Assembly (NCBI GenBank): GCA_019136175.1
Contig: JAGVUS010000186.1
Location: forward strand, 1 to 7,323
From: Chloroflexota bacterium
GTDB taxonomy: Bacteria > Chloroflexota > Anaerolineae > Anaerolineales > Anaerolineaceae
DNA length: 7,323 nucleotides
Direction: 5' to 3'
Part shown: piece by piece, positions 1-5,627 of the stretch
Layout: each line of letters begins with the position of its first letter
How positions within the stretch are numbered: position 1 is the stretch's first letter
Position numbers and translations under genes: made by a program
Notes under the pieces: model-generated
Database searches by the model: none
Told to the model about the DNA's origin: nothing
Seen by the model: only the letters and a program-made list of their open reading frames with translations

Positions 1-621
1 CAGGCTGGTGTCATCAATCACCAGCACTGCACCCTGCTGCATCACCAGCGAAGCCAGCGGATCCGGCATCACTGCCGCCTTCAGCTCGCCGGAAGCCAGC
101 AGCGCGGTGCGATCGCTGATTTTCGGAACGGCAATCTTGGCGATCTCCCCCGGTGCCAATCCGGCGTTTTCCAGCACCCGATCCGCCATGTACTCACTCA
201 CCGTTCCCTGCGAAATGCCAATCGGCACATTTTTCAAATCCGCCACGGTGGTAATGCCGCTGTCCTTTGCTGCCAGGATGCGGAAAACCGGGTATTCGGC
301 GGTTGCCACCCGCGCAAAGCGGACGATTTTAATCGTTGCCGCGTCGCGGTTGTAGTAGAGCGTGGTCACCAGTTCGTTTAACATCCCGTCCACCTGCCCG
401 GATTGCATCAACTGGTCGCGCTCCGGGGCGGATCCCACCGGCACCAGCTCCACCTTCAGACCGGCATCCTCAAAATACCCCTGCTGCTGTGCCACATAGA
501 GCGGCAGCGAATCCAATACGGGCAGGAGGGCAACCCGGATGGGCTGATCGGAAACGGCAGGCTGGGTGCAGCCCGCCAGGAGAAGGCTGGCAAGGAATCC
601 AAGAAGGAAGAATTTTTTCAT
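1..621 (-). CDS. ABC transporter substrate-binding lipoprotein, SsuA/THI5/NMT1-like (C-terminus beyond window)
   Basis: Translating the reverse strand from the ATG at 621 gives 207 open codons running off the window edge. The N-terminus MKKFFLLGFLASLLLAGC is a lipoprotein signal: two lysines, a hydrophobic stretch and the lipobox L15-A16-G17-C18, so the mature protein would be lipid-anchored outside the membrane. The mature part has the pattern of the SsuA/THI5/NMT1 solute-binding family: an IRVALLP strand, SLPLYVAQQQGYFEDAGLKV (the usual 'A...GYF...GL.V' motif), a DG.L..L region, and VADLKNVPIGISQGTVSEYM for the second-lobe hinge. Such proteins bind small organic nitrogen or sulfur compounds, or thiamine-precursor-like ligands, for an ABC importer; the ligand cannot be read here. 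An AAAGGAG ribosome-binding site sits 9 nt before the ATG (complement of 631-637). The permease and ATPase are not visible and may lie beyond position 1. About one third of the protein is probably missing. Confidence 0.88.
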   Translation of the reverse strand, partial: MKKFFLLGFLASLLLAGCTQPAVSDQPIRVALLPVLDSLPLYVAQQQGYFEDAGLKVELVPVGSAPERDQLMQSGQVDGMLNELVTTLYYNRDAATIKIVRFARVATAEYPVFRILAAKDSGITTVADLKNVPIGISQGTVSEYMADRVLENAGLAPGEIAKIAVPKISDRTALLASGELKAAVMPDPLASLVMQQGAVLVIDDTSL

Positions 622-664
622 CGGTTCAGTCTCCTTTGCGGAGTGATTATACCGGATTTGAATC

Positions 665-952
665 TTACAATGGATCGATTAATACAATCTGTCCATCCGC
701 ATCCCGGTATGCCGCCCGCCGGATGGGGTAGGTCCTGGGGAGCAGGGATCGGGCATACTCCAAGCCATCCTGCTGGGTGTTATATTCCACATGCGGGCGG
801 TAAGCCCAAATCACCAGCGAAGTGCCGTCCTCGAACAGGATGTGAAACTGGGTTTCCGTGCCCAGCCCGCCGGTTGAATCGGAGGTTTCCTCCTTTTCCA
901 CCACGCCCTTGACGGTTTTTCCAATGATATCCGGGTAATAATAAATGGTCAT
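665..952 (-). CDS. hypothetical 95-aa protein
   Basis: This small gene starts at the ATG at 952, preceded by a purine-rich AGAAGG about 4-5 nt upstream, and ends with TAA at 665-667. I do not recognise a family. The protein has no signal peptide, membrane segment or cysteine. It alternates charged and hydrophobic or aromatic residues (GTETQFHILFEDGTSLVIWA in the middle), which suggests a small mostly beta-stranded fold, with an acidic hydrophobic end (DGQIVLIDPL). It is co-directional with the lipoprotein gene 43 nt downstream, so the two probably share a transcript; whether they work together is unknown. An overlapping frame on the same strand (780-992) has no better start and reads as low-complexity arginine/glycine sequence, so I prefer this frame. 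It is real by context and start signals but functionally unassigned. Confidence 0.6.
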   Translation of the reverse strand: MTIYYYPDIIGKTVKGVVEKEETSDSTGGLGTETQFHILFEDGTSLVIWAYRPHVEYNTQQDGLEYARSLLPRTYPIRRAAYRDADGQIVLIDPL

Positions 953-983
953 TTTGCCTTCTTTCTATGGTTTTGATGCCAAT

Positions 984-1018
984 CGGTTCCACGGATCACC
1001 ATCTTCCACCTGGAACCG
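984..1018. repeat. 8-bp perfect inverted repeat in the divergent intergenic region
   Basis: CGGTTCCA (984-991) is matched by its exact reverse complement TGGAACCG (1011-1018), with a 19-nt spacer. The arm centres are 27 bp apart. It lies between the presumed leftward promoter and the start codon at 952, so it could be an operator or a leader hairpin with a large loop. No regulator gene is present in the window. Confidence 0.4.
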
Positions 1019-1041
1019 GAATTTGATGATGCCTTTGATTG

Positions 1042-1070
1042 ATTATATCCCCGGATCAGTGGGCGAAAAA
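1042..1070 (-). promoter_or_regulatory. possible promoter for the leftward pair (hypothetical protein and lipoprotein)
   Basis: On the reverse strand a perfect TATAAT (complement of 1042-1047) lies 17 nt downstream of TTTTTC (complement of 1065-1070), a poor -35 match. It would start transcription about 80 nt before the ATG at 952. The -10 box is the only strong element, so the call is tentative. Confidence 0.3.
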
Positions 1071-1082
1071 CGCTGGAAGCTG

Positions 1083-1088
1083 TATAAT
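1083..1088 (+). promoter_or_regulatory. possible -10 element for the DGR target gene
   Basis: A perfect TATAAT lies 41 nt upstream of the ATG at 1130. No convincing -35 hexamer is found 16-18 nt upstream (the sequence there is around TGGGCG), so the promoter would need an activator or be atypical. It is the best -10 candidate for starting the rightward operon. Confidence 0.35.
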
Positions 1089-1115
1089 TTTCTCTAGATT
1101 GCCATGATTTGTTTT

Positions 1116-1121
1116 GGGAGG
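1116..1121 (+). promoter_or_regulatory. ribosome-binding site that sets the target start at 1130
   Basis: GGGAGG ends 8 nt before the ATG at 1130, ideal spacing. The same frame is open a little further upstream to a TTG at 1109, but that codon would precede this site and has no site of its own. The protein should therefore start MNQWEILKEL. Confidence 0.8.
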
Positions 1122-1129
1122 AATGCTTC

Positions 1130-3985
1130 ATGAACCAGTGGGAAATCTTAAAAGAGCTAGTTAAAAAATTGACTGCACCGATGGCGTTTGCTGCAATCAT
1201 CATCATCCTGCTCGCAATCTATGGCAGCGACATTCCACCCGTCTACCAGGCATTAATTTATATCGTGGTCATTGCGGTTTTACTCTATATTGCAATCCCC
1301 ATCGTTGGCAGCGCAATCCAGCAATTTCGCAGGCAATCCAAACCAGATGAATCGCCTGATGAAGAACCCAAGAAAGAAGATGAAGAAACACCAAAGCCGG
1401 ACAATCCCAAGAAATCACAAACGCCAGCCATTAATCGATATCTTGAAAGCGTGATTCAAGACTGTTGCCGTTTCCGCAATGTCGGGCTGGACCCAACCGC
1501 TTCCGATCCTGCCAGGGGCGGATTACCGTTGGAGAAACTATACCGGTCGTTGGATACCACAACCATGGTTGAGGAAGGCAGCGGGAAACCCTCCACAACT
1601 GGCGATTCCTTCCCCCGAAATTCTCGCCCCCTGTCTGCACTGGAAGCCCTCCAAACCTGCCCGGACAACCACATGGTTTTGCTGGGCTTGCCCGGCACGG
1701 GAAAAACCACCTTTATCCGGTATCTGGCACTTTGCATGGCACAATCCCTGGTGCAAAACGGAACGCATTTTACAGAAGCACTGCCGGAATGGAAGCAACC
1801 GCCCCTGCTGCCCGTCATTGTTCCCCTTGCCCGCTTCGCAGATTATATCCCCGCGGGCGTAAAGAAAGGCAATGCAGACCTGGTGGCAGATTTTATTTTG
1901 CAATTTCTGAAAGATGACAATCGCACAACCGGGAGTGAAGATCAAATTTGGACCGAAATTCAAAACCGGGACTGCCTGTTCTTCTTCGATGGACTGGATG
2001 AAGTCACCAACATCAGCCTGCGTCCCATCATTGTTGATTCAATTGAGGCTTTTTCCAGGAGACACCACAATGCCCGCCCTGACAACCGCTTCCTGGTGAC
2101 CTGCCGGTATTACTCCTATTACTATGATCCTGCCTGGCAGTTAACAGGGTGGACTACCCATGTCCTGGCGCTTTTCACGCCACCAAAAATCCACGAATTT
2201 ATCAACGCCTGGTATGAAGAACATACCCGCCTGGAACCCGGTAAAAAGGCTGACTACGATCGCAAACGAGACAACCTCCATCGCCGGGTGGAGCCGGGCG
2301 ATCGCCGGGGATTGGCAGAAATTGCCCCATTCCCCATCATCCTGACCATGATGGCAATCGTCAACACCCATTACGGGGATTTGCCAGAAAAAAAGGCGCA
2401 GGTCTACGAGCGCTGCATAGACCTGCTGCTGGTTCGCTGGGAACAGGAACGGGAAATTGCCCCCGGTCAAACCGGAAAACGGACACTCACGGACGCACTG
2501 GGTATGGATCGCGCCAAATTGGACCGTGCGATATGGCAAGTGGCTTACAAAACCCACGAAGGCTGGATTGAACAAAATCAAAGGAAACCAGACCAGGAAA
2601 AGGGGGAAACATTGTTGACCGAAGACCTGTTGAGCGCAGTCCTTTCGGTGCACTTTCAAGATCCAGCCAAGGTGAAAATTTTCCTTGACTATTGCCGAGA
2701 GTCAAACGGCTTGATCATGGAACAGGGCACCCAGCGGGTGGCAGGCGCGCCACCCGAGTCGGAGCCGCGCCGCATCTATGGCTTCCCGCACCGCTCCTTC
2801 CAGGAATATCTTGCTGGACGGTTCCTGGTTGGGGCAAATCTTGGACGACGGGTCAGAGAATTAATAGATAAATCGGACCTGTGGCGGGATGTGGTTTTAT
2901 TATTGGGCGAGTATTTATGTTTTCAAGCGCCTGATGAAGAACGGGTGGTCAGTATGCTTCACGCCCTATCCCCCGACAGGTTGAATACCCCGGCTGATGC
3001 AGCCACCTGGCGGGCAGCCTGGCTGGCTGGAGAACTGTTAATCCTCCACCGCAGCGTTTTTGCGCCCTCCAAACAGGATGAAATCATCCTGCACAACCTG
3101 CGGCAACTCGTGGAACGGGAGGCGCTCTCGCTTCCAGAACGGGCGGCAGCAGCAGATGTCCTGGACGAGCTGGGCTGGTATCCTGAGGATTTGGATTCCT
3201 TTGTTCCCATTCCAGATTCAGCCAACCCGGCATTTTTTATCGGAAAATACCCCGTCACCAACCTGCAATATAAACGGTTTTTGGATTCCGGCGATTACCG
3301 GGAAAAGGATTTATGGGTGGATTTTCCGCACTTCGATCAAAACGAAGGAAACGCCCCTCCCAGCGGGTTGAAAGCGTGGGAGTGGCTTCAAGCAATATTA
3401 GCCAATCCGGAAGATGAATCGGTTCAAGATGGGAAACTCCTCCCCCGCTATTGGAAGGACCCGCGTTTTGGCATTGGACGCCCCACAGCGCCGGTGGTGG
3501 GAATATCCTGGTGGGAGGCAAATGCATACTGCCGCTGGCTGAAAAATCATTGGAATGATCCCGCCGTTCATAATCAACGGGCAGCCCCGTTTGCCATCCA
3601 ACAGGTCCGCCTCCCGTTGGAGTCACAATGGGTCCAGGCTGCCGGGGGGATGAAGCCTGAGGATCGGTATCCCTGGGAAGAAGGGGGGATCAGAAACCGT
3701 GCTGACCTATCCGCCCGCGCCAACACGTTTGAATCAGGACTTAATAAAACAACCCTGGTTTGGATGTACCCGCGCGGCGAAAGCACTCTCGGGGTTCGGG
3801 ACATGGCTGGCAACGTCTGGGAATGGCAGGCAAATTTTTATGGGAAAAACGTGGTATCTTTGGCTATTCGGGGCGGCTCGTGGGGCAACTACAATAACTA
3901 CGCCCGTGTTGCCCTCCGCTACTACATCCGCCCGGATAGCTGGAACGACAACGTCGGTTTTCGGGTGTGTGTCCTCCCAGCCTGA
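1130..3985 (+). CDS. DGR target: membrane-anchored NACHT NTPase with C-terminal FGE/C-type-lectin-like variable domain
   Basis: A 951-aa protein. Two hydrophobic helices (about 18-32 and 41-59) joined by a short loop and followed by QQFRRQSK predict a membrane hairpin with both ends in the cytoplasm. A charged Pro/Glu/Lys linker follows (about 68-97). The NACHT-type P-loop NTPase has Walker A GLPGTGKTT (186-194), Walker B LFFFDGLDE (283-291), a TCR sensor-like motif (324-326), FPIILTMMA with LPEKKAQVYERCIDLLL after it, and FPHRSFQEYLAGRFL (552-566), all typical of NACHT/STAND ATPases. A helical region leads to an FGE-sulfatase domain: FIGKYPVTN (703-711), PVVGISWWEANAYCRWL (788-804), RLPLESQW, GVRDMAGNVWEW (888-899), RGGSW (914-918) and GFRV (943-946). 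The last part is the DGR variable region. The cysteine pair of true FGE enzymes, usually just after RGGS, is absent, so this domain is probably a binding module. STAND proteins act by ligand-triggered oligomerisation, which suggests a sensor or immune-type switch (inferred). The RT follows 96 nt downstream. Confidence 0.93.
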   Translation: MNQWEILKELVKKLTAPMAFAAIIIILLAIYGSDIPPVYQALIYIVVIAVLLYIAIPIVGSAIQQFRRQSKPDESPDEEPKKEDEETPKPDNPKKSQTPAINRYLESVIQDCCRFRNVGLDPTASDPARGGLPLEKLYRSLDTTTMVEEGSGKPSTTGDSFPRNSRPLSALEALQTCPDNHMVLLGLPGTGKTTFIRYLALCMAQSLVQNGTHFTEALPEWKQPPLLPVIVPLARFADYIPAGVKKGNADLVADFILQFLKDDNRTTGSEDQIWTEIQNRDCLFFFDGLDEVTNISLRPIIVDSIEAFSRRHHNARPDNRFLVTCRYYSYYYDPAWQLTGWTTHVLALFTPPKIHEFINAWYEEHTRLEPGKKADYDRKRDNLHRRVEPGDRRGLAEIAPFPIILTMMAIVNTHYGDLPEKKAQVYERCIDLLLVRWEQEREIAPGQTGKRTLTDALGMDRAKLDRAIWQVAYKTHEGWIEQNQRKPDQEKGETLLTEDLLSAVLSVHFQDPAKVKIFLDYCRESNGLIMEQGTQRVAGAPPESEPRRIYGFPHRSFQEYLAGRFLVGANLGRRVRELIDKSDLWRDVVLLLGEYLCFQAPDEERVVSMLHALSPDRLNTPADAATWRAAWLAGELLILHRSVFAPSKQDEIILHNLRQLVEREALSLPERAAAADVLDELGWYPEDLDSFVPIPDSANPAFFIGKYPVTNLQYKRFLDSGDYREKDLWVDFPHFDQNEGNAPPSGLKAWEWLQAILANPEDESVQDGKLLPRYWKDPRFGIGRPTAPVVGISWWEANAYCRWLKNHWNDPAVHNQRAAPFAIQQVRLPLESQWVQAAGGMKPEDRYPWEEGGIRNRADLSARANTFESGLNKTTLVWMYPRGESTLGVRDMAGNVWEWQANFYGKNVVSLAIRGGSWGNYNNYARVALRYYIRPDSWNDNVGFRVCVLPA
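3867..3976 (+). repeat. DGR variable region (VR)
   Basis: This 110-bp segment aligns without gaps to the template repeat at 5514-5623 (constant offset 1647). There are 15 mismatches, all where the template has A: A to G seven times, A to T seven times and A to C once. All 77 non-adenine template positions are identical. Changed codons, template to VR: 919 N/G, 921 N/Y, 924 N/Y, 929 N/L, 931 N/Y, 932 N/Y, 933 N/I, 934 H/R, 936 N/D, 937 N/S, 938 R/W, 940 N/D and 942 I/V. Unchanged but mutable codons are 920, 922, 923, 939 and 941. The first 17 and last 23 bases contain no template adenine and serve as homology anchors. The alignment may run four bases further, to 3980, with one more A to C difference (5624/3977). 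Confidence 0.97.
3954..3976 (+). other. IMH-like 3' anchor of the variable region
   Basis: These 23 bases, coding GFRVCVL, are identical in VR and TR and contain no adenine in the template. They sit at the 3' edge of VR, where the initiation-of-mutagenic-homing (IMH) element lies in characterised DGRs. The sequences diverge from about 3977 (VR) and 5624 (TR), the kind of difference that lets a DGR keep donor and recipient distinct. The exact functional boundary is inferred. Confidence 0.7.
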
Positions 3986-3992
3986 TCTTTTG

Positions 3993-4020
3993 TTTCCTGT
4001 TTCCTGAATCCTGCGTCCTG
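3993..4020 (+). repeat. four in-phase NNTCCTG heptamers
   Basis: TTTCCTG, TTTCCTG, AATCCTG and CGTCCTG follow each other without gaps, starting 7 nt after the target stop codon. The pyrimidine-rich run lies between VR and the hairpin at 4034-4048. Function unknown; it may be a spacer or binding site for the homing machinery, or simple low-complexity drift. Confidence 0.6.
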
Positions 4021-4033
4021 TTTTGTTTTCCCA

Positions 4034-4048
4034 CCCCGCGAAGCGGGG
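4034..4048. other. GC-rich mini-hairpin/cruciform downstream of VR
   Basis: CCCCGC-GAA-GCGGGG forms a perfect 6-bp GC stem with a GAA loop. Its core GCGAAGC is known as an exceptionally stable DNA mini-hairpin. Characterised DGRs carry a short GC-rich hairpin or cruciform just 3' of the IMH that promotes homing into VR. This one is 57 bp past the VR end, farther than the few bases seen in the Bordetella phage DGR. It is followed by CAAAAATTTTTATT, so weak terminator activity is an alternative, but the T run is not directly at the stem and the RT gene begins just after. Confidence 0.6.
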
Positions 4049-4081
4049 CAAAAATTTTTATTATTTCAGAAAGGAGGATCC

Positions 4082-5137
4082 ATGAAATCCTACAAACATC
4101 TCTATCCACAAATATGGTCTTTCGAAAACCTGTACCTGGCATACCGCAAGGCTCGGAAAGGAAAGCGCGCCAGGGAGGGCGCAGCATCGTTTGAGCGCAT
4201 CCAGGAGGAACAGCTGCTTTCCCTCCAGGAGGAACTCATCGCAAAATCCTATTCCCCCGGCGCTTATCACAGTTTTTACATCCATGATCCCAAGAAGCGA
4301 TTAATTTCGGCAGCTCCTTTTCGGGACCGGGTTATCCATCACGCCCTATGCCGGGTGATTGAACCCATCTGGGAATGCCGGTTTATCCACGATACCTATG
4401 CCAACCGGGTGGGTAAAGGCACCCACCGCGCATTGGACCGGACAACCCAGTTTGCGCGGCAATACCGGTATGTTCTGCAATGTGATATTCGCCAATTTTT
4501 TCCATCCATTGATCACAATATTCTCCTCACTGAGCTTGCCCACCGGATTCACGACCCGGAAGCCCTGTGGCTGTGCAGCCGAATTCTTTACAGCGGTGTG
4601 GATGTACTGGCGGAAGAATACCAGATGACCTGGTTTCCAGGAGATGACTTGCTTGCCGCCATCCGACCCCGCGGTCTGCCCATTGGCAACCTGACCAGCC
4701 AGTTTTGGGCAAATGTGTACCTGAATAATTTGGACCATTTTATCAAGCGCGAATTAAAGTGTCCCGCCTATCTGCGTTATGTGGATGATTTTTTGCTTTT
4801 TTCCGATGAAAAAAAGTGTTTGCATGATTGGCGGGATGCCATCATTGAAAAACTGGCTGAAATCCGGTTGAAAATCCACGAAGAATCCGCACAGGTTTTT
4901 CCTGTGAACACGGGAATTCCATTCCTCGGTTTTCGGATTTATCCGGATCACCGCCGGGTGAAAAGCCGAAAAGTAATTCATTTTCGAAGAAAGTTAAAAA
5001 CAATGGTATCCGACTACTCCATGGGAAAGATCCCCATCTCCAGCCTGCATGCCAGTATTCAAGGCTGGATCAATCATGTCCGCTATGCAGACAGTTGGGG
5101 ATTGAGGCGGTCCATCCTGGGCGGAGCCGTATTATGA
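4082..5137 (+). CDS. diversity-generating retroelement reverse transcriptase
   Basis: A 351-aa RT copies template-repeat RNA into adenine-mutated cDNA, acting with Avd. Palm motifs are in order: LQCDIRQFFPSIDH with the first catalytic Asp at 135, RGLPIGNLTSQFWANVYLNNLD with IGNLTSQ at 201-207, and YVDD at 233-236 carrying the other two catalytic aspartates. The (I/L/V)GxxxSQ form of motif 4 is characteristic of DGR RTs, where retron and group II intron RTs usually have QGxxxSP. GIPFLGFRIYP follows as the post-palm motif. There is no maturase, endonuclease or protease domain, and the length is normal for DGR RTs. The start is set by a strong AAAGGAGG (4070-4077), 4 nt before the ATG. The gene lies 96 nt after the target, and its TGA overlaps the avd start as ATGA. 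All catalytic residues are intact, so it is probably active. Confidence 0.96.
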   Translation: MKSYKHLYPQIWSFENLYLAYRKARKGKRAREGAASFERIQEEQLLSLQEELIAKSYSPGAYHSFYIHDPKKRLISAAPFRDRVIHHALCRVIEPIWECRFIHDTYANRVGKGTHRALDRTTQFARQYRYVLQCDIRQFFPSIDHNILLTELAHRIHDPEALWLCSRILYSGVDVLAEEYQMTWFPGDDLLAAIRPRGLPIGNLTSQFWANVYLNNLDHFIKRELKCPAYLRYVDDFLLFSDEKKCLHDWRDAIIEKLAEIRLKIHEESAQVFPVNTGIPFLGFRIYPDHRRVKSRKVIHFRRKLKTMVSDYSMGKIPISSLHASIQGWINHVRYADSWGLRRSILGGAVL

Positions 5138-5484
5138 ATGAATCCCCCCTTTTTACAAGGACATATGACTTTCTGCTTTGGATGATTCCACATACCATCA
5201 AGTTTCCGCGGGTCCACCGGTTTGGATTGGGGGAAAGAATTCAACAACTGGCATTGAATTTTCAAGATACGCTGGTGGCAGCTGGAAAGTCCCATGGCTC
5301 GCGACGGATTGAATATCTTCAAAAAGCGGATATTCAATTGGAGCAAATGCGGGTCTGGTTGCGATTTTCGAGGGATAACAATCTGCTGACCATCAACCAG
5401 TATGAACATGGAGCCCGGCTTGTTACAGAGATTGGAAAACTGCTGGGAACCTGGTTAAAACAAAACACTTTTCCAGCATCCTGA
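5134..5484 (+). CDS. avd: DGR accessory variability determinant (Avd), four-helix-bundle protein
   Basis: A 116-aa basic, helical protein starting MNESPLFTRTYDFLLWMIPH. In the Bordetella phage DGR, Avd is a pentameric four-helix bundle that binds the RT and the template RNA and is required for mutagenic homing. Matching family features are TYDFLLWMIPHTIKFPRVHRFGLGERIQQ at the N-terminus, a middle helix with ADIQLEQMRVWLRFSRD, and a C-terminal helix ending GKLLGTWLKQ. The chosen ATG overlaps the RT stop codon (ATGA, 5134-5137) and has GGAG at 5123-5126, 7 nt upstream. A start at 5095 in the same frame would add 13 unmatched residues inside the RT gene and is less likely. The overlap implies translational coupling with the RT. 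The template repeat begins 29 nt after the stop. Confidence 0.92.
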   Translation: MNESPLFTRTYDFLLWMIPHTIKFPRVHRFGLGERIQQLALNFQDTLVAAGKSHGSRRIEYLQKADIQLEQMRVWLRFSRDNNLLTINQYEHGARLVTEIGKLLGTWLKQNTFPAS

Positions 5485-5508
5485 GCAAAATTATGGGCAT
5501 GGGTCCAA

Positions 5509-5612
5509 CGGTTTTCGGGGCGGCTCGTGGAACAACAACAATAACAACGCCCGTGTTGCCAACCGCAACAACAACCACCCGAATAACAGGAACAACAACA
5601 TCGGTTTTCGGG
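5509..5612 (+). repeat. 11-bp direct repeat bracketing the TR adenine core
   Basis: CGGTTTTCGGG occurs at 5509-5519 and again at 5602-5612, one copy at each edge of the adenine-rich core. VR has only the 3' copy (3955-3965); its 5' edge reads GGCTATTCGGG instead. The 5' copy is therefore partly specific to TR. It may be a trace of how TR arose or a template-switch site, or chance. Confidence 0.6.
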
Positions 5613-5623
5613 TGTGTGTCCTC
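5514..5623 (+). repeat. DGR template repeat (TR)
   Basis: This is the 110-bp non-coding donor copy of the variable region at 3867-3976. It holds 33 adenines, all between 5531 and 5600, mostly as AAC codons in the frame corresponding to the target: six AAC/AAT in a row, then a block AAC AAC AAC CAC, then AAT AAC AGG AAC AAC AAC ATC. The conserved edges have none. In the matching frame, 18 codons are mutable. Because the mutable codons end in C, T or G in contexts AAC, AAT, CAC, ATC and AGG, no adenine substitution can make a stop codon. TR is probably transcribed as the 3' part of the target-RT-avd transcript. The + strand open frame that crosses it (5493-5777) is not a gene. Confidence 0.96.
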
Positions 5624-5627
5624 ACAG

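Noticed and set aside
403..912. 169-codon + strand open frame over the left end
   Set aside because: It runs across the lipoprotein start and the 95-aa gene on the opposite strand. The - strand readings have a lipoprotein signal, solute-binding motifs and ribosome sites.
1109..1129. Upstream TTG start for the NACHT protein
   Set aside because: The GGGAGG site lies downstream of this codon and 8 nt before the ATG at 1130, so ATG 1130 is the start.
2141..2659. 172-codon open frame on the - strand inside the target gene
   Set aside because: It is an antisense shadow of the NACHT coding sequence. The + strand frame carries recognisable motifs throughout and the antisense product has no family pattern or ribosome site.
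4082..5137. Retron or group II intron reverse transcriptase
   Set aside because: Motif 4 is IGNLTSQ rather than QGxxxSP. There is no maturase or endonuclease domain and no msr/msd or intron ends, and Avd, TR and VR are all present.
5531..5600. AAC trinucleotide microsatellite or CRISPR-like repeat
   Set aside because: The AAC runs are interrupted and align exactly with a coding segment elsewhere in the window. They are template codons of a DGR; there are no regularly spaced repeat-spacer units.
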